Made by a program: the position numbers and the translations under genes
In this document: one piece after another, positions 55,936 through 64,000 of the stretch
Numbering within the stretch: the stretch's first letter is position 1
Layout: each line of letters opens with the position of its first letter
Source of the DNA: Ornithobacterium rhinotracheale DSM 15997
GTDB lineage: Bacteria; Bacteroidota; Bacteroidia; Flavobacteriales; Weeksellaceae
NCBI RefSeq assembly: GCF_000265465.1
Contig: NC_018016.1
Coordinates: 124,001 to 188,000, forward strand
Length of the DNA: 64,000 bases
Direction of reading: 5' to 3'
The notes under the pieces: model-generated
Database searches by the model: none
Told to the model about the DNA's origin: nothing
What the model saw: the letters and a program-made list of their open reading frames with translations, nothing else

Positions 55936-57012
55936 TTAAGCTTTTTGTTCTAAATGTTTCATACAATCTACCAAAACTTGCACACTTTCAAGTGGCAAAG
56001 CATTGTACAAACTTGCACGGTATCCGCCCACGCTTCGGTGTCCTTTGAGTGCTTCCACGCCTGCTTCTTTACAAATTTGAGCAAATTTTTCGCTCAAAGC
56101 AGTATCATTTAGCACAAAAGTTACATTCATATTGGAACGATCTTCCTCGGCTGCTACGCCTTTAAAAAGTGGATTTCGGTCGATTTCTTGGTAAAGCAAT
56201 GCTGCTTTTTGATTGTTTATTTTTTCAATGGCTGACACGCCGCCTTGTTCCTTAAGCCATAAAAGATTTAAATAAGCGGTATAAATCGCAAAAACGGGCG
56301 AAGTGTTGAAACAGCTGTCTTTTGCCTTGTGCACTCTATAATCTAGGTATGAAAGCATTTCTCGCTCTGGATTGATTTGCAACATATCTTCTCGCACGGC
56401 TACAATGGTAGCCCCCGCTGCTCCGATGTTTTTCTGAGCGCCTGCATAAATGAGCCCAAATTGATTAAAATCTATCTCACGACTTAAAATATCTGAAGAC
56501 ATGTCGCACACCAATGGTACATTGGTTTTAGGGAAAGATTTCATCTGTGTTCCGTAAATGGTATTGTTTGATGTGCAATGGAAATACGGTGCAGATGAAT
56601 CTATTAAATAATCTTTGGGAATATATGTGTAATTATCTTTGGCTGAACTGGCTACAACATTTGGTTTGCATAGTTTTTCTGCTTCGAGAATGGCATTATT
56701 TGCCCAACGACCACTGTCTAAATACGCAGGGCGATCGCCTGCTTTAGCAAAATTATAAGGCACCATGGCAAATTGCAAACTTGCGCCTCCTTGTAGAAAT
56801 AACACGGTGAATTCGTCGTTGAGTTGCATGAGCTCTTTGAGTAGCTTTCGCGCATCGTGCAATACTTCTTGAAATGCCTCGCTACGGTGTGAAATCTCTA
56901 ATATCGATAATCCTTTTCCGTTGAAATCTCTGACTGCTTCTGCCGCTTGCTCAAATACGCTCTGTGGCAATATACAAGGTCCTGCACAAAAATTATGCTT
57001 CTTCATTTGCAT
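55936..57012 (-). CDS. serC: Phosphoserine aminotransferase
   Basis: A PLP enzyme that converts 3-phosphohydroxypyruvate and glutamate to phosphoserine. HNFCAGPCILPQSV at the start, LFLQGGASLQFAMVPYN, and the PLP-Lys in YAGAQKNIGAAGATIV are diagnostic. Length 358. Two ATGs at 57012 and 57006 fit; the first is used. A -7 element (TATCTTTG at 57026-57033) lies 14 bases upstream. It heads a probable serC-serA-menC-menE unit on the minus strand. Confidence 0.95.
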   Translation of the reverse strand: MQMKKHNFCAGPCILPQSVFEQAAEAVRDFNGKGLSILEISHRSEAFQEVLHDARKLLKELMQLNDEFTVLFLQGGASLQFAMVPYNFAKAGDRPAYLDSGRWANNAILEAEKLCKPNVVASSAKDNYTYIPKDYLIDSSAPYFHCTSNNTIYGTQMKSFPKTNVPLVCDMSSDILSREIDFNQFGLIYAGAQKNIGAAGATIVAVREDMLQINPEREMLSYLDYRVHKAKDSCFNTSPVFAIYTAYLNLLWLKEQGGVSAIEKINNQKAALLYQEIDRNPLFKGVAAEEDRSNMNVTFVLNDTALSEKFAQICKEAGVEALKGHRSVGGYRASLYNALPLESVQVLVDCMKHLEQKA

Positions 57013-57025
57013 TTAATTTACTATG

Positions 57026-57033
57026 CAAAGATA
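57026..57033 (-). promoter_or_regulatory. -7 element upstream of serC
   Basis: TATCTTTG on the minus strand, 14 bases before the first ATG, matches TAnnTTTG. No TTG at standard spacing. Confidence 0.4.
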
Positions 57034-57199
57034 CTTTTTTTAAAAATGATTTTGCTATGATTTTTAAAAGTTTTAATGATTCTAAAATAAGGAGGTTTTA
57101 ACTATAATTGAATGTTACTTCATTTTTAAAAATTGATGAATTTCATGTTTTTACTCCTAAAATAATGGTTAAATTTGTTTATCTTTAATTATCAATCAA

Positions 57200-57766
57200 A
57201 TGAAAAAAATACTTTTTTTACTATTTTGTTGTGTTGTTTTGCTGAATTACCATTTCACGCAATTGCCTGAACAGGAAAATAAAATTATCCCCTATTTGGA
57301 TTTATCGCACAAGAATTTAGATCACATTCCCGATTTGTCTAAACTTAGGGTAAAAAAATTGAATCTTTCTCACAACCAAATCACGGAGTTCAAGATTGAT
57401 TCTTTGCCTCAAAACTTAGAATCCTTAGACCTATCACACAACAAATTGCTTTGGGGAGTAAGCATAAAAAAAGGAAAACGATTAGAGCATTTGAAAGAAT
57501 TAAATCTAGCACACAACGAAGTGCTAGGCATTGACATAAAAATACCTCTTAAGAGATTGATTGTAGCCAATAATCCTATTTATGAAATTGATGCCCTCAA
57601 TTTAGATTGTTTAAAATACTTTGATAGGCTTAATACGCCAGGACTTGATGGGGCTCGATTTTTTAATAAAAATAATCCCAAAGAAAGTCTATTAATCCCA
57701 TTTTCTAAAATTGATACAATCGTTTCAAATGGAGAGCCTTTAATAGATGTTTGGTATATAGAATGA
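57200..57766 (+). CDS. Small exported leucine-rich-repeat protein
   Basis: 188 residues: a hydrophobic N-terminal signal (LFLLFCCVVLLNYHF) and about five LRR units, for example YLDLSHKNLDHIPDLS, KLNLSHNQI, SLDLSHNKL and ELNLAHNEVLG. The repeats are of the LxxLxLSxN type that builds a curved binding surface. C-terminal capping segment with LDCLKYFDRLN. Likely a cell-surface binding protein. Its ATG follows a leader (TTTAATTATCAATCAA) shared with the gene at 60587. Confidence 0.65.
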   Translation: MKKILFLLFCCVVLLNYHFTQLPEQENKIIPYLDLSHKNLDHIPDLSKLRVKKLNLSHNQITEFKIDSLPQNLESLDLSHNKLLWGVSIKKGKRLEHLKELNLAHNEVLGIDIKIPLKRLIVANNPIYEIDALNLDCLKYFDRLNTPGLDGARFFNKNNPKESLLIPFSKIDTIVSNGEPLIDVWYIE

Positions 57767-57912
57767 TCAATATAATAAATGATTAAAGAAATTCACAAGT
57801 GCCTTATGAAAAATTAGCCAAAGAAGGGATTGATTAAATTTCATAGTCTATTTTCATTAATTGAATTCAGCATAGCACTTAAGAAACAAAAGTCAACTTA
57901 AACTTAACAATT

Positions 57913-58611
57913 ATGATTAACAAACTCTTTTTATTGATTGCCTCCTTTCTATGCTCTGTTGTGTTTGCACAACCCATAGAAGGAACCTATGTTTTTCAGA
58001 GAGATTCACTTCCTATGCGATTAGAAATTAACAAAATAGACGAGAACAAATATTTATTTATGATTGATAGGAAAAATCTAAAAAACTATAAAGAATTTTC
58101 TGATAGATACCTAGGTGTCTTTACATTTAAAAATAACAAAATTGTTATAGATTATACTAACAATACATCTCCCTCATTAATCCTAAAATATAACAGAAAA
58201 AATAAAGACATCAAAGCCTATGCTGAAATTAGATATATAACAGGCAAAAGGGGGAGAGATGAATTTTATTCTGGTATTTATAGAAAGGTAGCCGAAAATC
58301 CCCGTCCTATTTTAAAGGGCATCATTGAAGAGAATTCTCATATACAAACAGATAGCGTTTATTTATTTGTCCCCACCCAAAGTAAATATTTTACATTATA
58401 TGCTCTTCCTGGAATGGAAAAGGGTAAAAAAAGAATTTTTTTACCTAAAAACACTCCCATTCGTATGTTAGATGTGGTTGTTTCCACTAAAAATATCGAG
58501 AATGAATATGTATTTTCTGAAATATATTTAGAGAATAAAAAGTACTATGGCTGGCTTACCGACATTGAAAACAATGGTAGCGTGATAGATTATTACAAAA
58601 GAGAACGGTAA
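57913..58611 (+). CDS. Exported protein of unknown function
   Basis: 232 residues with a Sec signal (LLIASFLCSVVFAQPIEG). The mature part starts with a lipocalin-like opening (IEGTYVFQRDSLPMRLEINK) and has many alternating polar and aromatic residues suggesting beta strands. No motif for a catalytic role. Part of the run of small exported proteins between 57.2 and 62.7 kb. Confidence 0.55.
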   Translation: MINKLFLLIASFLCSVVFAQPIEGTYVFQRDSLPMRLEINKIDENKYLFMIDRKNLKNYKEFSDRYLGVFTFKNNKIVIDYTNNTSPSLILKYNRKNKDIKAYAEIRYITGKRGRDEFYSGIYRKVAENPRPILKGIIEENSHIQTDSVYLFVPTQSKYFTLYALPGMEKGKKRIFLPKNTPIRMLDVVVSTKNIENEYVFSEIYLENKKYYGWLTDIENNGSVIDYYKRER

Positions 58612-58669
58612 AATCAATTACATATATTCTGAATGAAATCAATTATTTATTAAACCCTTTTTTAACAAA

Positions 58670-59182
58670 GTGAGAAAAATTATATTTTACGTCTTTCTTC
58701 ATCTAATTATTGCTTGCCAAAAAAAGGAAATCAGCGTAGAGACAATTCTTACCAGTGATTCCGTACAAACTTGGCAGATGTTCCGCAATGGCTTACCTGA
58801 AAACGGAGAAAATGAATATTTTACTTATTACTCTTTTGGAAAAGACTCCTCGCTGCTGAAGATTCAAAATTGTATGGGAATCCGAGATCATTACAACTCA
58901 ATAGACTGGACTGGATTGTGGTTTATAAACAAGGATTCACTTTTTTTAAACAATTACCCAAATCATATTAATAAAAAGTTTCCAAAAGGATTAAGTTCTA
59001 AATACAAAATATTAAAAATTTCAAAGGATACTCTATTCCTTTCTCAAAATCAAATCTCTTTTTATCTACTCAAAATTGATAAAAAGGAAATTAAAAATGA
59101 GTGTGGAATTCCTATCCAAGTAAACCACTTTGAAAATGGTGGAAAGATTTACAGTGAAGACTTTTATCAAATCGATGAAATA
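58670..59182 (+). pseudogene. Lipoprotein gene, 5' part, interrupted by the IS982-family element
   Basis: From GTG 58670 a predicted lipoprotein (LIIACQKKE lipobox) reads to the insertion point, with DSVQTWQMFRNGLPENGENEY and many Lys/Ser residues. In the present sequence it runs 12 codons into the IS and stops at 59218. The 3' part resumes in the same phase at 60166, so the gene was once continuous. The start is supported by the signal peptide. No domain recognised. Confidence 0.75.
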
Positions 59183-60158
59183 ACCCGTAGTGCATTATCG
59201 AATGAGATTAATTTTTAAATTGTTAATGTTACTATGAAAGACAAATTTATTGAGATATTGAATAGTAGTCAAGGAGGTAATTTTTGCCAATATTCTTGTT
59301 TTGAATCCTTCAAAAGATTTGGCATAATTACGCCGTATCATAAATTGGTCACACAATTACGAGAATAAAGTTTCTATACGTTTTCTACACTTTCTGAATG
59401 GATAGAACTGAGGTTTGTAATCTTTTTGATTTTTTCTTTTAGGGGTTTCTAACTGGATTTTCACCTCATTGAACAAGTCAAGCTGAACCGTTTGAGAAAG
59501 ATAGCCCCTGTCTCCAAGTAACACGCAATCAGAAATTTGAAGTTTTATGTCTTTCAAATAATGAATGTCGTGAACGGAGGCGGGAGATAAGTCAAAACTT
59601 TGGAACACACCAGCAATAGAACAGATCGCATGTAGCTTGTAACCATAAAAGTGTAGATTTTGAGGAGCACAAAAACCTTTATTTGGCATTGAAAAGCTAT
59701 TTTCTTTACAGATTTTGCTTCTGGAAGAGCGGGATAATTTACACACTTCTAAAGGCATGCTGTCCACCAAGAAATAGTTTTCAAAATCATTGAACTTTTT
59801 CACCATTTTGCACCTAATTTCTTCAAGAAAAGGGAAGAGTTTTCGTTTTCTTCTGTTGTAAACACTCCTTTCAATTTTAGATTCAATAGCCCAACCTTTT
59901 ATCTCTCTAAAAAGCTGGTACTCAGAATCGATAGATTTAAATTCTGCTAAAATAATTAAGCTTATCAGCTCTATATCAGATAATTTTGGTTTCACTGGTT
60001 TAAAATAAAAATTTTCAGTTCCTGAAATTTCTATTAGTTTATTCAAAATAAAATTGTAACTTGCCTCTAGGTTGCTCATAATTGTATTTGATTGGTAACC
60101 AATGCAATTTACTTTTCTTTAGGCTCATGGGCAACCTTTTTTATAATGCACTACGGGT
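59183..60158. mobile_element. IS982-family insertion sequence (976 bp)
   Basis: Bounded by 16-bp perfect terminal inverted repeats (ACCCGTAGTGCATTAT) and a 7-bp target duplication TGAAATA (59176-59182 and 60159-60165). The length and ends fit the IS982 family. It interrupts a lipoprotein gene. The transposase on the minus strand has a premature stop, so this copy is likely non-autonomous. Confidence 0.92.
59195..60079 (-). pseudogene. IS982-family transposase with internal stop
   Basis: A DDE transposase. The first 240 residues (59357-60079) contain YFLVDSMPLEVC (first D), LHFYGYKLHAICS and CVLLGDRGYLSQ (second D), ending RKRIETLFS. An in-frame TAA at 59357-59359 then stops translation, but the same frame continues with LCDQFMIRRNYAKSFEGF to 59195, as in intact IS982 transposases, where Gln (CAA) is usual at the stop. 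Restored length is 294 residues. The missing tail carries the last catalytic region, so the protein is probably inactive. Confidence 0.85.
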
Positions 60159-60165
60159 TGAAATA

Positions 60166-60483
60166 ATTAAATCGGACAAAAGATTTCTAGCACTCAATCA
60201 TGATGAAAACTTTGTGAATCTTTGGCAAATTCTGCAAAATGATAAACGACTTAAACAAGCAGAGCGCACTTTTAAAGAAGACGAAAAAGACGCCCCTTCA
60301 AAATCATATATTCAAATTGTAATTTTAGAAGAAGAGCCGACACTTTCCGCTCAGGTTTGGGTTGTGTTTTCTGATGAAGAAAAAATGCTGAATTATCAAC
60401 TTAAAAGAAATATAAATTCAATATGGCAAATAATATCTTGCCAGACAGAGATAAAAAACGAAAATGTTTTTCCTATTTTTTAA
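60166..60483 (+). pseudogene. Lipoprotein gene, 3' part, after the IS
   Basis: The frame open through the right target duplication reads IKSDKRFLALNHDENFVNLW, then a basic/acidic stretch (KQAERTFKEDEKDAPS) and a beta-like C-terminus (IQIVILEEEPTLSAQVWVVF). It joins in phase with the fragment ending at 59182. Without the IS, the gene would encode about 277 residues. The apparent start at 60082 lies inside the IS and is not real. Confidence 0.7.
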
Positions 60484-60586
60484 AACAATTATTAGCACTT
60501 CGTCTACCAATGTTTAACATGACAAATTTCACGTTTATTTTCATAAAGAAGGTATTAAATTTACCATTATTTTAATTATCAATCAA

Positions 60587-61021
60587 ATGAAAAAATTATT
60601 TATTTCTCTCGGTCTTATGGCATCTACGATGATGTTTGCGCAAGAAAAGAAAACTTCTTCAAAGAATATGGTTTTCTTCAATCAATGGTGTTTAAAGGAA
60701 TATGCAGACATGGTGCCGTGTATTACTTTTTCTGAAAATAACATTGACTACAAATTGCTTTTTGGTAAATTTGGGGATTCTATTGATTTAAATCAACCTA
60801 TAAAACTTATAGAAAAACACACGCAAAGCCCCAACTTCAAAACGCCCGAAGGTTACACCATAGAAAACACCTACAGCGATGTGAAAAAGTACGGAAACCT
60901 GAAAGGTTATCCTGGTTGGGCTTATTATGTAGAGCTGCCTTCTGGCTGGTGTGCCGCATTTTATAAAACTAAACCAAAAGATAATGATAAAATCAGTTTT
61001 TTCTTAAAAAAATATAACTAA
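60587..61021 (+). CDS. Small exported protein, tandem paralogue 1
   Basis: 144 residues with a Sec signal (LFISLGLMASTMMFAQ). Mature part contains NFKTPEGYTIENTYSDVKKYG and the C-terminal VELPSGWCAAFY, both shared with the next gene. Two Cys in the first half (QWCLKEYADMVPC) may form a disulfide. Unknown family, but the tandem copy shows it is a conserved fold. Its leader resembles that of the LRR gene at 57200. Confidence 0.65.
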   Translation: MKKLFISLGLMASTMMFAQEKKTSSKNMVFFNQWCLKEYADMVPCITFSENNIDYKLLFGKFGDSIDLNQPIKLIEKHTQSPNFKTPEGYTIENTYSDVKKYGNLKGYPGWAYYVELPSGWCAAFYKTKPKDNDKISFFLKKYN

Positions 61022-61047
61022 AACAGCTTCCATAATTTCTATTAAAA

Positions 61048-61500
61048 ATGAAAAAATTATTTATTTCTCTCGGTCTTGTAGCATCTACAATGATGTTTGC
61101 GCAAGAAAATCAAATTCCTTTAAAAAATTTAGTGAATTTTAATGTTCATTGTCTTAATTATGATAATAATTTTAGACCATGCATTAAGGTAAAAGAAGGA
61201 GATATCGTCTATACCTTAGTCTTTGATCAGACATCTTCGAAACCTGTTGATATCAATAAAACTTTAAATCTTTATATCAAATCAACACAAAGTCCTCATT
61301 TCAAAACGCCTGAAGGATTAACGATAGAAAACACCTACAACGATGTAAAAAAATACGGAAAACTCGTAAAAATCGCAGGATTTGGAAATTATGTAGAGCT
61401 ACCTTCGGGCTGGCGTGCCAATTTCTACAATAAAGAAAATTTATTTGAAACACACGATAACGAAAAAATTGTTTCTTTTTCCAAAGTGTATAAAAAATGA
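61048..61500 (+). CDS. Small exported protein, tandem paralogue 2
   Basis: 150 residues with a nearly identical signal (LFISLGLVASTMMFAQ) to the upstream gene. It shares THSPHF-type TQSPHFKTPEGLTIENTYND and VELPSGWRANFY, while the middle has diverged. The stop overlaps the next ATG by 4 bases (ATGA), so translation is coupled to the 61497 gene. A recent tandem duplication followed by divergence is the simplest reading. Confidence 0.65.
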   Translation: MKKLFISLGLVASTMMFAQENQIPLKNLVNFNVHCLNYDNNFRPCIKVKEGDIVYTLVFDQTSSKPVDINKTLNLYIKSTQSPHFKTPEGLTIENTYNDVKKYGKLVKIAGFGNYVELPSGWRANFYNKENLFETHDNEKIVSFSKVYKK

Positions 61501-62093
61501 AAAAAATATTTTTTTCAATAATTCTATTTTCTAGCATTTTTGCTTTGGGGCAAACTAACGGAGATCCCTTCAAATGTCCTAAATTCTATTTTTCTGCTAA
61601 AAATCTTTATACCAAATCGTATTTAGATTTAAACATGAAAATTATGGAGAAAGACATTACACTTAGTTCGCTCTATTTCGACTTCGATAAAGTTATAAAA
61701 CTAATAGAAAATACTCTGAATTATAATCAAATACCTAGCAAAGAACAATCTCAAATTATAGAAGAAATTCAAAATTTAAAGGATAATTTGAGCTTAGACG
61801 AATTAAAGTCTTTGAATAAAAATACAGAAAAAGATAAATTTCCCAACATTATTGCTTTTAGTAAATCAGGATATTTATCTTCGCTAAACATAAATCCCAT
61901 TTTGGCGAAATATTTACCTGAAGAAAAAGCAAAAAAAGTTGAAGAAGACTTTACCATTAATCACATAAATGCTAAAAACGCTGAATCATTCTTAGAAGAA
62001 CAATTTTGCGTGTACAGAGAAAAAAATATAATAGACAAAAAATACGATAATCATTCAGATTTTATGGTTGATTATTTTAAGAAATTAAATTAA
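61497..62093 (+). CDS. Exported protein of unknown function
   Basis: 198 residues with a Sec signal (IILFSSIFALGQ). The mature part is helical and Lys/Asn-rich (for example IEEIQNLKDNLSLDELKSLN), with two Cys (DPFKCPKF and EEQFCVYRE). No domain recognised. Coupled to the upstream paralogue by the ATGA overlap and 8 bases before the plug-like gene, so it belongs to the same operon. Confidence 0.55.
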   Translation: MKKIFFSIILFSSIFALGQTNGDPFKCPKFYFSAKNLYTKSYLDLNMKIMEKDITLSSLYFDFDKVIKLIENTLNYNQIPSKEQSQIIEEIQNLKDNLSLDELKSLNKNTEKDKFPNIIAFSKSGYLSSLNINPILAKYLPEEKAKKVEEDFTINHINAKNAESFLEEQFCVYREKNIIDKKYDNHSDFMVDYFKKLN

Positions 62094-62101
62094 TTAATAA
62101 T

Positions 62102-62740
62102 ATGAAAAAAATACTTTTATTATCAAGCATTATTTTTAGCAGTATTTGCTTTGGGCAAGATTTTAGAACACGAGAATTGCCGAGCAAGGATCTCCCAACA
62201 GAACCAATTTATGTGCTAGACGGAAATGTAATTTCCAAAGATCAATTGAAAAAAGTCAGTTCATTTGTCCGAGTTTTAAAAGGACCCGAAGCACTTGCCA
62301 TTTATGGTGCGCAAGCTAGATATGGAGTGATTTTTCTTACAGAACATATGGATTGGGGTAAAACACCTTTGATTTTACTTAGTGGAAAAGAAATTTCTAG
62401 CGATGATTTTCTGAAATTGGATCAAAACGAAATTGAAAAAACTAATATCTTAAAAGGGAAAGAAGCCACCGATAAATATGGAGAAAAAGCAGAAAACGGC
62501 GTGATTGAACTCACTGCCAAAAATAAAAAAGATCATTTCTACTTATGCCAATGCAGTGGTAAGGATAAGAATACCAAAAAACCCATTGTATTTTTAGACG
62601 GGCAAGAAATTACACAAGATCAATTAGATAAACTTTCACCCGAAAACATTGAATCTTTTAAAATTTTAAAAGATCATGCCACTGATAAATATGGTGAAAG
62701 AGCGAAATACGGCGTAATTGAAATTACAAGCAAAAAATAA
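62102..62740 (+). CDS. Exported protein of three TonB-plug-like repeats
   Basis: 212 residues with a Sec signal (LLSSIIFSSICFGQ). Three repeats (about 35-80, 89-140 and 161-212) each read like a short TonB-receptor plug strand set: I-V-LDG-x-I, then Q-L-x-K-x, V-LKGPEA or ILKGKEA, then YG-x-x-A-xx-GVI-x-LT. The second and third end ATDKYGEKAENGVIELTAK and ATDKYGERAKYGVIEIT. There is no barrel or carboxypeptidase-like domain. Similar repeats occur at the C-terminus of some flavobacterial M56-type peptidases. A role in binding or in signalling to TonB systems is inference. Confidence 0.72.
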   Translation: MKKILLLSSIIFSSICFGQDFRTRELPSKDLPTEPIYVLDGNVISKDQLKKVSSFVRVLKGPEALAIYGAQARYGVIFLTEHMDWGKTPLILLSGKEISSDDFLKLDQNEIEKTNILKGKEATDKYGEKAENGVIELTAKNKKDHFYLCQCSGKDKNTKKPIVFLDGQEITQDQLDKLSPENIESFKILKDHATDKYGERAKYGVIEITSKK

Positions 62741-62760
62741 GAAAATAAAGTTCACTTAAA

Positions 62761-62800
62761 AAAAACCGCCCGTGATAATCATTATCACGAGCGGTTTAAT
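62761..62800. terminator. Bidirectional terminator
   Basis: AAACCGC plus CGTGATAAT pair with ATTATCACG plus GCGGTTT, one mismatch, with A-rich and T-rich flanks. It separates the exported-protein operon from the convergent 62806 gene. Confidence 0.8.
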
Positions 62801-62805
62801 TTTTT

Positions 62806-63147
62806 TTATTGATTTTGCTGTTGCATTTTCTGGTTAATTTCATCCAAGGCTTGCTGAAACAATTCTGGGTGAAATTTATAAACATATGCTACCATAATCA
62901 TTAAAAATACCGAAAGTATAATAAGCCCAAAAGATAAAACTCTTGAAATTCTCTTATAGCGATAGGCTTCTACATACTGTGCCGCTTTATAAGCTTTATT
63001 ATAACGCATGGCAAAAAAAGATGCTGTAAAACCAATCAACAATCCAAAAATCCCGCATGTAAGCACCCCCAAGACACTTGCAACAATAGCAAGCGTTAAA
63101 TAATTTTCCTTGGGTGGCGGGTTAAAATTCTTATTAATTTCCTCCAT
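62806..63147 (-). CDS. Small membrane protein (CCC-motif/DUF4190-like)
   Basis: 113 residues with two hydrophobic helices (LAIVASVLGVLTCGIFGLLIGFTASFFA, quoted in part, and VLSFGLIILSVFLMIMVAYV) joined by a Tyr-rich basic loop. The layout resembles CCC-motif or DUF4190-like proteins. The C-terminus is Gln-rich. Function unknown. It is 11 bases downstream of the MFS gene on the same strand, so probably co-transcribed. Confidence 0.7.
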   Translation of the reverse strand: MEEINKNFNPPPKENYLTLAIVASVLGVLTCGIFGLLIGFTASFFAMRYNKAYKAAQYVEAYRYKRISRVLSFGLIILSVFLMIMVAYVYKFHPELFQQALDEINQKMQQQNQ

Positions 63148-63158
63148 TTATTTCAATT

Positions 63159-64000
63159 TTAAAGTGCATTTGCCACTTCTTGTGGGTTATGTTTATGTTT
63201 AAACATAATTGCAAACAAGATAGCTACTACAAGCGAATAAGCCGAGAATACGAGCCATACATCATGCCACAGGATTTCGCCGTTTGGCAAAGTGTAAAAT
63301 TGCTCGATAAGCCAACCAGAAATGGTACTACCTAAAATAGCCCCAATTCCATTAGTCATCATCATAAATAAACCTTGAGCCGATGAACGAATTTTCTCGC
63401 TAGTAGTATTTTCCACGAAAAGTGAACCCGAAATATTGAAGAAATCGAATGCCATACCATACACAATGTTGGACAATAAAATCAACACAAATCCGAATCC
63501 TGCAGGCTCGCCATAAGCAAAGAACCCAAATCGCAACACCCAAGCGAGCATACTCATGAGCATTACTTTCTTAATTCCGAATTTCTTTAAAAAGAATGGA
63601 ATGGCTAAAATAAAGAACACCTCAGAAATTTGTGAAATCGACATAATCACGGTCGAAAATCTCACCACAGCACTATTGGCATATTCTGGATTGTTTCCAA
63701 AATCCGACAAGAAAATATCGCCATAAGCATTTGTTAATTGAAGTGCCGCACCGAGCAACATCGAGAATACAAAGAACAATGCCATTTTATAATTTTTAAA
63801 TAATCTAAAGGCATTTAGTCCTAATTTCTCTGACCAGCTTGCGTTTTTCGGGATTAAGTTTTGAGGCGGGCATTTTGGTAAAGTAAATGAATAAAGCCCT
63901 AGCACCAATGCCACTGCTCCCGCTATATAGAATTGATTTTCTGAGGCTTTATTCCCAGTTAAATTAGTAAGCCACATGGCTGCGATAAAACCAATTGTTC
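63159..64000 (-). CDS. MFS nucleoside transporter, C-terminal part (cut by window edge)
   Basis: A major-facilitator permease of the nucleoside:H+ symporter type (NupG-like). The frame stays open through the right edge (TIGFIAAMWLTNLTG before the annotated Met), so the true start lies outside. At least seven hydrophobic segments are present, with LYSFTLPKCPPQ at the central loop and AMLAWVLRFGFFAYG and FDFFNISGSLFVENTTSEKIRSSAQG (quoted in part) at the second half, a family signature. The substrate is inferred from family. Confidence 0.85.
   Translation of the reverse strand, partial: TIGFIAAMWLTNLTGNKASENQFYIAGAVALVLGLYSFTLPKCPPQNLIPKNASWSEKLGLNAFRLFKNYKMALFFVFSMLLGAALQLTNAYGDIFLSDFGNNPEYANSAVVRFSTVIMSISQISEVFFILAIPFFLKKFGIKKVMLMSMLAWVLRFGFFAYGEPAGFGFVLILLSNIVYGMAFDFFNISGSLFVENTTSEKIRSSAQGLFMMMTNGIGAILGSTISGWLIEQFYTLPNGEILWHDVWLVFSAYSLVVAILFAIMFKHKHNPQEVANAL

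Noticed and set aside
57790-57835. Short stretch reading VPYEKLAKEGID then stop
   Set aside because: It looks like the end of a lost gene, but about 15 codons are too few to support a claim.
60082-60165. Start of the gene after the IS at 60082
   Set aside because: This piece lies within the IS and its target duplication; the real coding part begins at 60166 and is the tail of the 58670 gene.
1-64000. tRNA, rRNA, tmRNA or riboswitch
   Set aside because: None was recognised when reading intergenic regions on both strands; weak folded elements cannot be excluded without a covariance search.

Overview
This window reads as chromosome of a low-GC member of Bacteroidota, class Flavobacteriia (a Weeksellaceae or Ornithobacterium-like genus is my best guess, inferred only from protein flavour). 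Supporting signs are TAnnTTTG-type -7 promoter elements, a 1119-residue SecA, an HU-like protein of the Bacteroidetes type, DUF2795, DUF4199 and DUF2807 proteins, sigma-54, a YpdA-type bacillithiol disulfide reductase, and many small lipoproteins. I saw no rRNA, tRNA or CRISPR array.

Layout. 0-1.3 kb: the 3' end of a type I restriction gene (hsdR), cut by the window edge. 1.5-10.6 kb: NlpC/P60 lipoprotein, CLC channel or transporter, aspS, a FabK/nitronate monooxygenase-type flavoenzyme, a DUF2795 protein and secA. 10.6-13.8 kb: two small secreted proteins, a decayed paralogue of one of them, and a GH20 hexosaminidase. 13.8-16.1 kb: a frameshifted SpoU methyltransferase gene and dnaX. The dnaX reading frame is split exactly at a ten-A tract, so a full-length tau needs a -1 slip. 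16.1-18.7 kb: an AT-rich two-gene cassette (D12-class adenine methylase plus a ParB/Srx-domain protein) flanked by 66-bp direct repeats. 18.8-25.9 kb: DUF445 protein, metallophosphoesterase, ketoacyl-ACP synthase III, uvrB, MscS channel. 26-29 kb: small lipoproteins and membrane proteins, including a lipoprotein built from twelve CxxC motifs. 28.9-41.6 kb: mostly core metabolism and RNA modification (queE, folD, ribF, queA, rlmN, polyprenyl synthase, glycosyltransferase, phosphoglucomutase). 41.8-42.8 kb: an L-threonine 3-dehydrogenase gene with an in-frame amber codon. 42.8-57 kb: DUF421 protein, lysS, rpoN, asnS, an RclA-like flavoprotein, an HU-like protein, a secreted surface protein, ypdA, menE-menC, serA and serC. 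57.2-62.7 kb: a run of small exported proteins (LRR, tandem paralogues, a triple TonB-plug-like protein) interrupted by an IS982-family element whose 7-bp target duplication lets the disrupted host gene be rebuilt. 62.8-64 kb: a small membrane protein and an MFS nucleoside-type transporter running off the right edge.

Functional groupings: menC-menE serve menaquinone synthesis; serC-serA are the first and second enzymes of serine synthesis in reverse gene order; queE and queA both serve queuosine; three class II tRNA synthetases (Asp, Lys, Asn) and RlmN serve translation; dnaX, uvrB, HU and the methylase cassette act on DNA. Four genes carry apparent lesions (trmH-like, dnaX, tdh, IS transposase). 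The dnaX one looks like programmed slippage; the others look like real decay or assembly error.
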